From: Centipeda flueggei ATCC 43531
GTDB taxonomy: Bacteria; Bacillota; Negativicutes; Selenomonadales; Selenomonadaceae
Length of the DNA stretch: 64,000 bases
Direction of reading: 5' to 3'
Assembly (NCBI RefSeq): GCF_000160695.1
Contig: NZ_GG694006.1
Location: 794,932-858,931 of the forward strand
The stretch's first letter is position 1; each line of letters begins with the position of its first letter. This document shows positions 24,102 through 31,970 of the stretch, one piece after another. The notes beneath the pieces are model-generated. The model was given only the letters and a program-made list of their open reading frames with translations. It searched no databases and was not told the DNA's origin. The translations under genes were made by a program, and so were the position numbers.

Positions 24102-24937
24102 CGCACCCCCGGCCACTCACCCGTAAACACCTGCTCGGCAGGACCTGTCATCACGATATGACCGTCCTCGCGCCACGCCACATGGATCACGCCGCCGTCC
24201 ACCTCAATCGCCGCCTCACGGTCAAGCACATTGTTCAACACACCTGCCGTCAGCGTCGCGCACGTCCCTGTCCCGCAGGCGAGCGTAATGCCTGCGCCGC
24301 GTTCCCAGACGCGCATGCGCGCATGGCGGCGGTCACGCACCTCGACGAACTCCGTATTGATCTTATGCGGAAACGCCGTGTGATGCTCAAACTGGGCACC
24401 GAGCTTTTCCAGAGGAAAGCCGTCTGCATCATCCACAAAGACCACGCAGTGCGGGTTGCCCATCGAGACACAGGTCATCGCGTATTCCTTGCCCGCGACC
24501 ATGATGGGCTGTGCCACAACGTGCTCCGTACCGAAGCCCGCCACGGGGATACGCGCCCCCTCAAGCACGGGAATGCCCATATCCACAGCGACCGCCGACA
24601 CGGTGCCGTCCTGCACAATGACGTGCGGCACCATCGTCCCCGCCAATGTCTCGACGGTGAACTCGTCCTTCGTCACGTACCCCTGTTCATAGAGCCAGCG
24701 CGAAAAACAACGGATGCCGTTCCCGCACATCTCCGGCTCTGTCCCATCAGGATTGAACTCGCGCATCCGCACGTCCGCCGTTTCTGAGGGGCACGCCGCC
24801 ATCAGCCCGTCCGCACCGACGCCGAAATGACGGTCGCACATCTCGCGCGCAAGTACCGCGAAGTCCACCGGTTCATGATCGAGAAAATCCACGATCACAA
24901 AATCATTGCCGCAGCCCTGCCATTTGCTGAATTTCAT
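24098..24937 (-). CDS. dapF: Diaminopimelate epimerase
   Basis: 279 residues; converts LL- to meso-diaminopimelate for lysine and peptidoglycan. The two catalytic cysteines are in MCGNGIRC and ACGTGTCA; the substrate region is FNPDGTEPEM. First gene of the dapF-yicC-remA-gmk-rpoZ-coaBC operon and divergent from rqcH. Confidence 0.97.
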   Translation of the reverse strand: MKFSKWQGCGNDFVIVDFLDHEPVDFAVLAREMCDRHFGVGADGLMAACPSETADVRMREFNPDGTEPEMCGNGIRCFSRWLYEQGYVTKDEFTVETLAGTMVPHVIVQDGTVSAVAVDMGIPVLEGARIPVAGFGTEHVVAQPIMVAGKEYAMTCVSMGNPHCVVFVDDADGFPLEKLGAQFEHHTAFPHKINTEFVEVRDRRHARMRVWERGAGITLACGTGTCATLTAGVLNNVLDREAAIEVDGGVIHVAWREDGHIVMTGPAEQVFTGEWPGVR

Positions 24938-25058
24938 AAATTCCCTTTCCTCATTGTATTATCTCCCCTATTATAGTATGAATAACAGCTGTGCGCAAGG
25001 CACACACTCTTCCCATATGATGATAATTGGCACAACATGCAGGGACGGCAATACGCCT

Positions 25059-25165
25059 AGGAAATCGCTGATAAAATGAAATTCACCGGCTTGCGCATCA
25101 ATTTTTTGACGTGTACAGGAATCACTGATAAAATGAAGTATGCCAAATTTATCCGTGCTTCCTAA
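25059..25165. repeat. Dispersed palindromic repeat, two tandem related copies
   Basis: Copy 2 begins GGAAATCGCTGATAAAATGA at 25060 and runs to about 25115. Copy 3 begins AGGAATCACTGATAAAATGA at 25117 and ends ATTTATCCGTGCTTCCTAA. Both match the repeat at 6499-6563. They fill the dapF-rqcH intergenic region. Confidence 0.7.
25106..25134 (+). promoter_or_regulatory. Possible rqcH promoter formed at the repeat junction
   Basis: TTGACG (25106-25111), 17-base spacer and TAAAAT (25129-25134). The -35 comes from the end of one repeat and the -10 from the start of the next. Confidence 0.45.
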
Positions 25166-25204
25166 AATTTTCCTCATCCAATAAAGAAAAAGAAAGGTGA
25201 TACG

Positions 25205-26959
25205 ATGAGCCTTGACGGCTTCTCCATGTCCGCCCTCGTGCGCGAGCTCGCAGATGCTCTCACGGGCGGGCGCATCGACAAGATCAACCAGCCGAACAAG
25301 CAGTCCATCGTCCTCGGCATCCGCCAGCCGGGACAGAACCTGCTGCTCTATATCAATACAAATGCGGGCAATCCCTCGGCGCACCTCATCGAGACGGCTC
25401 CCGAGAATCCTGCCGAGCCCCCGACCTTCGTCATGCTCCTGCGCAAGCAGCTTGAGACCGGACGCATCGCCGCCGTGCAGCAGGAGGGGCGTGACCGCAT
25501 CATCCATCTCGACATCGACGTCATCGCAGCCGGCGGCCGCATCGTCACGCGCACGCTCACGCTCGAACTCATCGGCAAGTACAGCAACATCATCCTCCAC
25601 GAGAACGGCATCATCACCGAGGCACTGCGGCGCATCGGCGAGAACACGAGCCGCGTGCGCACCGTCTACAAAGGACTTCCCTACATCCTCCCGCCCGCAC
25701 AGGAAAAATGCGATCTCTTCACGGCGAACACAGCAGATATTATCGCACGCATACAGGCGGACCCCGAAGCGAAGCTCTTTCAGGCACTCATCAGCGCCGT
25801 CCTCGGCTTTGGTCCCGTCTCGGCAAAGGAAGCGGCATTCCTCGCGGGACTCACGCCGAACATCCCCGTCGCCCGTCTGGACGATACGGACTTCACCGCG
25901 CTCGCGGATGCACTGACCGAACTGCGCACATGGATGGAAAAGCCCGCCCCCTCCCTGCGCCTTGACGAAAACGGCAAGGTCACTGCGATGGCTGCGTTCC
26001 CGCTCAGCGCCCTGCCGAAAACGACATGCCTCTCCTATCCCACGGTCAGTGCTCTCATGATGGACGCAGATCGGCGGCTCGGCAGCTACGTCATTCCCGA
26101 CCGTGAGCGCTTCCGCCGCCTCGTGCGCACGGAGCTCACCCGCGCGCGGGAAAAATACGAGAAGCTCGGTGCGGAGATCGCCGCCGCCGAAAATGCCGAG
26201 GAGCAAAAGATCGCTGCTGACAACCTCATGACCTATCAATACAACTATGCGGATCATGCCGACGATGCAGTCACAGTCACGAACATCTACAGCGAGACAG
26301 GAGAGGCGCTCACCATCCCGCTCGACCGCCGTCTGAGCATCATCCAAAACATGCAGGCGTACTATAAGAAGTACGACAAACTGAAGCGCGCGCAGAAGCT
26401 CCTCGCCGTCCAGCAGGATGCGTGCCGTGCGAACATCCGCCATCTCGAGAGCATCGAAGCATCACTCGACTCTTCCACGCGGCTCGCCGAGATCGCAGAG
26501 ATTCAGGAGGAGCTGATCGCCTCGGGCTACCTGCACGAGAAGATGCCAAGGAAGAACAAGGATCGCCGTGCCCACCCCTTTTCCTTCACCGCGCCCGACG
26601 GCATGACGATCCTCGTCGGCAAGAACAATACGCAGAACGACGCGCTCACCTTTCGGACGGCCGCGCCGACGGATCTCTGGCTGCACGTGCGCGATATCCC
26701 CGGCTCACACGTCATCCTGCGCACGGACGGTGCTGCGCCGAGCGAGGAAACGCTCCACCTCGCTGCACAGATTGCGGCGCATTTCAGCAAGGCACGCGGC
26801 TCCTCGACCGTCCCCGTCGACTACACCGCCATCCGCTTCGTCAAAAAGCCCTCGGGATCCGTCCCCGGCTTCGTCCGCTTTACCCATGAGAAAACGCTCT
26901 TCGTCACCGAGGACGAGGAGGCTCTCGCGCCTATCCTCGCACAGGATCCAACTGTATAA
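25205..26959 (+). CDS. rqcH: NFACT-family ribosome quality-control factor RqcH
   Basis: 584 residues, Rqc2/NEMF homologue (also called FbpA or fibronectin-binding). In bacteria RqcH binds stalled 50S subunits and drives C-terminal alanine tailing. The NFACT-N domain starts SLDGFSMSALVRELADALTGGRI; a coiled coil spans about 320-470; the NFACT-R domain contains DLWLHVRDIPGSHVILRT and HFSKARGSSTVPVDYT. AAAGGTGAT precedes the ATG. Single gene. Confidence 0.94.
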   Translation: MSLDGFSMSALVRELADALTGGRIDKINQPNKQSIVLGIRQPGQNLLLYINTNAGNPSAHLIETAPENPAEPPTFVMLLRKQLETGRIAAVQQEGRDRIIHLDIDVIAAGGRIVTRTLTLELIGKYSNIILHENGIITEALRRIGENTSRVRTVYKGLPYILPPAQEKCDLFTANTADIIARIQADPEAKLFQALISAVLGFGPVSAKEAAFLAGLTPNIPVARLDDTDFTALADALTELRTWMEKPAPSLRLDENGKVTAMAAFPLSALPKTTCLSYPTVSALMMDADRRLGSYVIPDRERFRRLVRTELTRAREKYEKLGAEIAAAENAEEQKIAADNLMTYQYNYADHADDAVTVTNIYSETGEALTIPLDRRLSIIQNMQAYYKKYDKLKRAQKLLAVQQDACRANIRHLESIEASLDSSTRLAEIAEIQEELIASGYLHEKMPRKNKDRRAHPFSFTAPDGMTILVGKNNTQNDALTFRTAAPTDLWLHVRDIPGSHVILRTDGAAPSEETLHLAAQIAAHFSKARGSSTVPVDYTAIRFVKKPSGSVPGFVRFTHEKTLFVTEDEEALAPILAQDPTV

Positions 26960-26975
26960 CAAACGAAGTACTAAT

Positions 26976-27030
26976 AAAAAGAAGGCGTCTGTACGAAGTT
27001 TTTCGCTTCGCACAAGACCCCTTCTTTTTT
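26976..27030. terminator. Bidirectional terminator between rqcH and polC
   Basis: AAAAAGAAGG...CGAAG pairs with CTTCG...CCTTCTTTTTT over an imperfect stem, with A and T runs on either side. Confidence 0.8.
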
Positions 27031-27038
27031 CTATGTTT

Positions 27039-30000
27039 TTACGCAAACAGCTCAACCTGATTGCTCTCCATCATGCCGTCGAGGCAGCCGTGCGTACGCA
27101 GTACCTCAATGGCAGGCGCGGCCACATGAGCGCGCGTCGCGAGATCCTCGACGGAGATGAACCGTCCGTCCCGCCGCGCCTCGACAATCGCCTGCGCCGC
27201 CTTCTGTCCCATGCCCGGAATGGCAGTGAAGGGAGGCAAAAGGGAGGTTTCGTGCAGGATGAACTTCTCTGCGTCAGACGCATAAAGATCGACGGGCTCA
27301 CAGGAGAAACCGCGCAAATACATCTCCCAGGCAAGCTGCAGAACGATGAGCGTGTCCTGCTTCTTGTTGTCCAGCTTGCCGCGGTGCTCGCGCGCCTCGG
27401 CGAGGAGCGTGTCGATTGCCGCACGCACGGCATCCTTGCCCTTCGAGATGATATTCGCATCGAACTCTGCGGCGCGAATGGAAAAGTAAGCGGCGTAGTA
27501 GGCGAGCGGATAGTGCACCTTGCAGAACGCGATGCGGTAGCCCATCATGACGTACGCGGTCGCATGGGCGCGCGGGAAGAGGTATTTGATCTTCTGACAG
27601 GACTCGATGTACCACTCGGGAATCCCGCCCGCGCGCAGTTTCTCCACGACATCGGGCGCGATACCTCTGCCCTTTCGTACGTTTTCCATCGTCTTGAACG
27701 ACAGCAGCGGGTCGATACCGTTCTGCATGAGGTAGTTCATGATGTCGTCGCGCGCGGAGATCGCATCCTTCAGCGTACTTGTGCCCGCCTTGATGAGATC
27801 CTGCGCATTGCCGAGCCAGACGTTCGTCCCATGGGAAAAGCCAGAGATCCTCACGAGATCGGCGAAACAGTCGGGGTTCGAGTCGTCAATCATCTTCTGC
27901 GTAAACGACGTGCGGAACTCCGGGATGCCGTACGTCCCCATATTCGCCCCGAGATCCTCAGGCGTGATGCCGAGCGCGTCGGTCGAGGTGAAAATGGACA
28001 TGGTCGCGGGATCGTCAAACGGGATGGTCTCGGGGTCGCGGTGCGTCAGCTCCTCGAGCATCTTGATGACCGTCGGATCATCGTGTCCGAGAATATCGAG
28101 CTTGACGAGGCGCTCACTGATGGAATGGTAATCAAAATGGGTCGTGAGTGTATCCGACTCCATATTGTTCGCAGGGCGCTGGATGGGCGTGAAATAGTGC
28201 ACGTCCATGTCGCGCGGAACGACCATGATGCCGCCCGCATGCTGGCCCGTCGTTGCCTTGACCCCCATGCAGCCGCGCATCATGTGCTCGATGTAGGGAC
28301 GGCCCTTCGCCGCGCCCTGATCCTCGTAGTAGTGCATGGCGTAACCGTAGGCATTCTTGTCCTGCAGACCTGCGATCGTACCCGCACGGAATACATTCAT
28401 CTTGCCGAAAAGAACTTCCGTGTACTTGTGCGCGACGGGCTGATAGTCGCCCGAAAAGTTCAGATCGATATCGGGCACCTTGTCCCCGTCAAAGCCGAGG
28501 AACACGGCGAACGGGATGTTGTGTCCGTCCTTGATGAGCGGCGTGCCGCAGACGGGACAGTCCTCGGACGGCAGATCAAAGCCGCTCCCGACCGAGCCGT
28601 CGTCGATGAACCGATTGTACTGACAGTGCGGACAGCGGTAGTGCGGCGGCAGCGGGTTGACCTCGGTGACGCCGATCATCGTCGCGACAAAGGAGGAGCC
28701 GACTGATCCGCGCGAGCCGACGAGATAGCCGTCGTCGTTGGATTTTTTCACGAGGCGCTGAGCGATGATGTAGAGCGCGGCAAATCCATGCCGCAGGATC
28801 GGCTTCAGCTCGAGTTCGAGACGGTCGGAGACGATCTTCGGCAGATTCTCGCCGTAGAGTTTCCGCGCGCGTGCGTAGGACATCTCCTGAATCTCGCGGT
28901 CCGCACCCGGTACCATCGGCGCATAGAGCTCATCGGGGATCGGGAGAAAGCGCTCCGTCTCCTCCGCGATGCGGCGCGGATTCGTCACAACACACTCGTA
29001 GGCGCGCTCCGCACCGAGGTAGTCGAACTCCGCGAGCATCTCCTCCGTCGTGCGCAGATAGAGGGGCGGCTGACGCTCGGCGTCGCGGTAACCGTTCGCC
29101 TTTTGGATCATGGCGCGGTAGACGGCATCCTCGGGATTGAGGAAATGCACATCGCAGGTCGCAATCAGGGGTTTTCCAAGTTTGCGCGCCAGCTCGTCCA
29201 CCTTGCGGTTGATGTCCCTGAGATCCTCGTCCGTCTGCATGGGGAAACGATCGTCAAATTTCAAAAAGTCATTGTTGTGAATGGGCTGGATTTCGAGGAA
29301 GTCGTAGAACTGCGCCATCTCCTCCAGCTCCGCATTGGGACGCCCCGCGACAATGCCGCGGATCAGCTCGCCTGCCTCACATGCGGAGCCGACGATAATC
29401 CCCTCGCGGTGCTGCTGCAGGACGGCACGCGGCACACGCGGGCGGCCGCGCTTCTTCGTCCCGCGGAAATAGCGGATGTGCGAGAGCGAGACGAGCTTAT
29501 AGAGGTTATAGAGCCCCGTCTTGTTCTTCGCCAAAAAGATGATGTGAAAGGCACGGGCGTCGTCCTCGCCGTCGACGAGATAGCCCTCCATGCCGTAGAT
29601 GATCTTGATGTCGATGCCCTTTTTCGCGAGGGCACGCGCCGTATTCATCGCCTCGGGGAATGCCTGCACGACGCCGTGGTCAGTGATGGCGACCGCCGGC
29701 CAGCCCCAGCGCGCCGCCGTCTCGACAAGCACCTTGGGCGGGACGACGGCATCGAGCGCGCTCATCTTCGTATGCGCGTGCAGCTCGACACGTTTTTCCT
29801 TCGACGTATCCTCGCGCTGCGGGACACTGCGCTTCTCCATGCTGTCGATAAAGAGCACGTAGTCGCTGATAAATTTATCGTATTCGATTTTTCCTTGGAT
29901 ACGCACAGCCCCGCCCTTGCCGATCGCCTTGAGAATGCGCACGACCTCTGCATCGATCTCCTCCTGCGTCGTCTTTCCTCGTGCGGAGAAGAATTTTTTG

Positions 30001-30806
30001 CAGCTGATGCCGTTCGTCGCATCGGCAAATTTGAGAAGAAGGATGTAGGCGCCGGACTTCAGCTGATTCGCCTGCGGGTCAAAGACCTCACCCTCGAGGA
30101 CAACGTTCTTTACTTCATCCTCGATTACGCCCAGCTCACGCGCCTCGCCCGACACACCGCGCCCGATAATAACCTCGGGGGAAAGTCTCTTCGTCTTCGC
30201 ATTCTTTGCCGTATGCGCGGGTGCCGCAGACGGAGTGGCGGCCTTCGCCGGAACGGCAGGCACAGCGGGCGGTGTCCAGTCTGCCCCGGGGAGTGCCCCG
30301 CTGAGCGCGGACTCCTCGCAGACGACGCGGCAGGCACAGCCGACACGGGTGCGCACGGCACTCTCGATGCGCCCTGCCGCACCGCTCTGTGCGAACAGTT
30401 CCGCACCGAACGTTCCCGGTGCAGAAAGGCGTATCACATTTCCGTCCACGGCATAGTCCGCCTGCATCAGTGTGTGATAGAGAACGGCATCCCCGGCGGC
30501 GGCATCGCGAACGATACTCTCCCACAGAGGGGCAACAGCAGGTGCGAGTGCAACGATATTCTGCTGGATGAGCACCTGCGACAGCTGATAGTTTTCTGCT
30601 ACCTGTGCTGCGGCGCGGTCTATGAGTGCGTCATCCATGATCATCTGCGTGCCGACGACGATTTCCCACGTATCGCCGCGTACCTCGACATGACGCACCG
30701 CACAGGCACGCAAAAGAGCCCGCTCCTCATCGTCAAGAGCGAGCCCGTGCAGCAGGCGCAGCAGCAGATCCGCTGCACACGGAAGGATGCGGTATGTCTT
30801 CGTCAT
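27039..30806 (-). CDS. polC: PolC-type DNA polymerase III alpha subunit lacking the exonuclease insert
   Basis: Replicative polymerase of 1255 residues; Bacillus PolC is about 1437. Order seen: N-terminal domains (1-210, with an Ala/Pro linker near 175-200), OB fold (about 225-325), PHP domain start HAHTKMSALDAVVPP (343-357) and ITDHGVVQAFPEA, then the rest of PHP, the zinc finger CPHC...CPVC, palm PDIDLNFSGDYQP, and a C-terminal helix-hairpin-helix region. In ordinary PolC a DEDDh proofreading exonuclease of about 180 residues is inserted in PHP after YGVEAYLV. Here GMEGYLVDGEDDARAFHII passes straight into the second half of PHP. Last gene of its operon, overlapping the transglycosylase gene by four bases. 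Confidence 0.95.
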   Translation of the reverse strand: MTKTYRILPCAADLLLRLLHGLALDDEERALLRACAVRHVEVRGDTWEIVVGTQMIMDDALIDRAAAQVAENYQLSQVLIQQNIVALAPAVAPLWESIVRDAAAGDAVLYHTLMQADYAVDGNVIRLSAPGTFGAELFAQSGAAGRIESAVRTRVGCACRVVCEESALSGALPGADWTPPAVPAVPAKAATPSAAPAHTAKNAKTKRLSPEVIIGRGVSGEARELGVIEDEVKNVVLEGEVFDPQANQLKSGAYILLLKFADATNGISCKKFFSARGKTTQEEIDAEVVRILKAIGKGGAVRIQGKIEYDKFISDYVLFIDSMEKRSVPQREDTSKEKRVELHAHTKMSALDAVVPPKVLVETAARWGWPAVAITDHGVVQAFPEAMNTARALAKKGIDIKIIYGMEGYLVDGEDDARAFHIIFLAKNKTGLYNLYKLVSLSHIRYFRGTKKRGRPRVPRAVLQQHREGIIVGSACEAGELIRGIVAGRPNAELEEMAQFYDFLEIQPIHNNDFLKFDDRFPMQTDEDLRDINRKVDELARKLGKPLIATCDVHFLNPEDAVYRAMIQKANGYRDAERQPPLYLRTTEEMLAEFDYLGAERAYECVVTNPRRIAEETERFLPIPDELYAPMVPGADREIQEMSYARARKLYGENLPKIVSDRLELELKPILRHGFAALYIIAQRLVKKSNDDGYLVGSRGSVGSSFVATMIGVTEVNPLPPHYRCPHCQYNRFIDDGSVGSGFDLPSEDCPVCGTPLIKDGHNIPFAVFLGFDGDKVPDIDLNFSGDYQPVAHKYTEVLFGKMNVFRAGTIAGLQDKNAYGYAMHYYEDQGAAKGRPYIEHMMRGCMGVKATTGQHAGGIMVVPRDMDVHYFTPIQRPANNMESDTLTTHFDYHSISERLVKLDILGHDDPTVIKMLEELTHRDPETIPFDDPATMSIFTSTDALGITPEDLGANMGTYGIPEFRTSFTQKMIDDSNPDCFADLVRISGFSHGTNVWLGNAQDLIKAGTSTLKDAISARDDIMNYLMQNGIDPLLSFKTMENVRKGRGIAPDVVEKLRAGGIPEWYIESCQKIKYLFPRAHATAYVMMGYRIAFCKVHYPLAYYAAYFSIRAAEFDANIISKGKDAVRAAIDTLLAEAREHRGKLDNKKQDTLIVLQLAWEMYLRGFSCEPVDLYASDAEKFILHETSLLPPFTAIPGMGQKAAQAIVEARRDGRFISVEDLATRAHVAAPAIEVLRTHGCLDGMMESNQVELFA

Positions 30807-31432
30807 TTCTCATACAGCCTCTTATAGTGTTCCCTGTCCTCCAGAACGCGGCGCACGTAGAGCCGCGTCTCCGGATAGGGGATCGCATCGATTTCATCAA
30901 ACTGATCCGTCCAGTGACTGCGCTCCATCCAGTCGCGCACATTCCCGCGTCCTGCGTTGTACGCAGCAAGTGCGAGAATGTCGTTGCCGCCGAACTCACG
31001 CTCCAGCTCTGCAAGATACCACACGCCATAGCGGATGTTGAGCGCAGGGTCATAGAGATAGTCCTCCGTAAACGGTTCCCCGAGCTGCCCCGCAATCCAT
31101 GCCGCGGTCTGCGGCATGAGCTGCATCAGTCCGACCGCACCGCCGTCCGAGCACGCCGTTGTCTGGAACTTGCTCTCATGCTTGACGACAGCGGCAACGA
31201 GATACGGATCCGTGCGCTGCTGTGCAGCACTCGTCTCGATGTAGCTGCGGTAATCATAGGGGTAGAGCCACGTCCGCTCGACGAGCGTCCAGCCGCCGAT
31301 GAGGACAAAGGCGATCACTGCCGCGACAATCAGCCGCAGCAGCAGCCATAGCCGAAGCCGCAGATTACGTATGCGCGATGCACGTCTTCCATAGTTTCTC
31401 CACACACTTTTTTGTCTCATCCCTTGTCCCAC
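30803..31432 (-). CDS. Lytic transglycosylase (SLT domain)
   Basis: Membrane-anchored murein lytic transglycosylase, up to 209 residues. A basic N-terminus precedes one transmembrane segment (about 28-48). The SLT core has the catalytic Glu in VKHESKFQ, then GAVGLMQLMPQTA and AYNAGRGNV. The start overlaps the coaE 3' end by 68 bases; ATG 31420 or a GTG at 31405 are also possible. It overlaps polC by four bases. Confidence 0.9.
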   Translation of the reverse strand: MGQGMRQKSVWRNYGRRASRIRNLRLRLWLLLRLIVAAVIAFVLIGGWTLVERTWLYPYDYRSYIETSAAQQRTDPYLVAAVVKHESKFQTTACSDGGAVGLMQLMPQTAAWIAGQLGEPFTEDYLYDPALNIRYGVWYLAELEREFGGNDILALAAYNAGRGNVRDWMERSHWTDQFDEIDAIPYPETRLYVRRVLEDREHYKRLYEK

Positions 31433-31967
31433 TGTTATCGATCACCACATCCGCCCGCATGCATTTCTCTGCCAGCGGCATCTGCGCATCAATACGCGCA
31501 CGTGCCTCTGCCTCATCCATCGTATGGTCACGCGCGAGGAGGCGTGCCAGCTGCTCCGACGGCGGAAGGCTAACCACCCACGTATCAGTGGTGAGGGCAT
31601 CCCATCCCGCCTCAAAGAGAAGCGGAACGTCAAGCACCACTGCCGGAATCCCCGCCATGTGAGCTGCATCCAGGCAATCTTCCACCACCGCGCGGATGAT
31701 CGGGTGCACGCGGGCGTTCATCTTGTCACGCAGTGCTGTGTCAGAAAAGACGCGCCGTGCGATCTCCGCCCGATCGAGCGTCCCCTCCGGGGTCACGATC
31801 TCCGGCCCAAAGAGCTCTACATAGGCGTGAAAGATGGGCTGATTTGGCTGTGAAAGTTCATGGGCTATCGCATCCGCATCCACAATGCGTGCGCCGCAGT
31901 CCTTCAGCACCTTGCTGACCGTGGATTTTCCGCAGGCGATGCCGCCCGTCAGTCCAATGATCTTCAC
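31365..31967 (-). CDS. coaE: Dephospho-CoA kinase
   Basis: 200 residues; final step of coenzyme A synthesis. P-loop GLTGGIACGKSTVSK, DADAIAHEL and VLDVPLLFEAGWD are diagnostic. It follows polA by three bases, the common polA-coaE order. Its 3' end overlaps the next gene substantially. Confidence 0.95.
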   Translation of the reverse strand: MKIIGLTGGIACGKSTVSKVLKDCGARIVDADAIAHELSQPNQPIFHAYVELFGPEIVTPEGTLDRAEIARRVFSDTALRDKMNARVHPIIRAVVEDCLDAAHMAGIPAVVLDVPLLFEAGWDALTTDTWVVSLPPSEQLARLLARDHTMDEAEARARIDAQMPLAEKCMRADVVIDNSGTRDETKKCVEKLWKTCIAHT

Positions 31968-31970
31968 GCG

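Noticed and set aside
24971-26443. 490-codon open frame opposite rqcH
   Set aside because: Antisense to a clear NFACT protein; Cys/Gly/Asp-rich without domains.
26730-28706. 658-codon open frame on the plus strand opposite polC
   Set aside because: It mirrors the polC coding frame on the other strand. The translation is Arg/His/Asp-rich with no domain, a usual effect of GC-rich third positions.
28788-30827. 679-codon open frame opposite the N-terminal part of polC
   Set aside because: Same antisense effect; no ribosome site and no recognisable motif.
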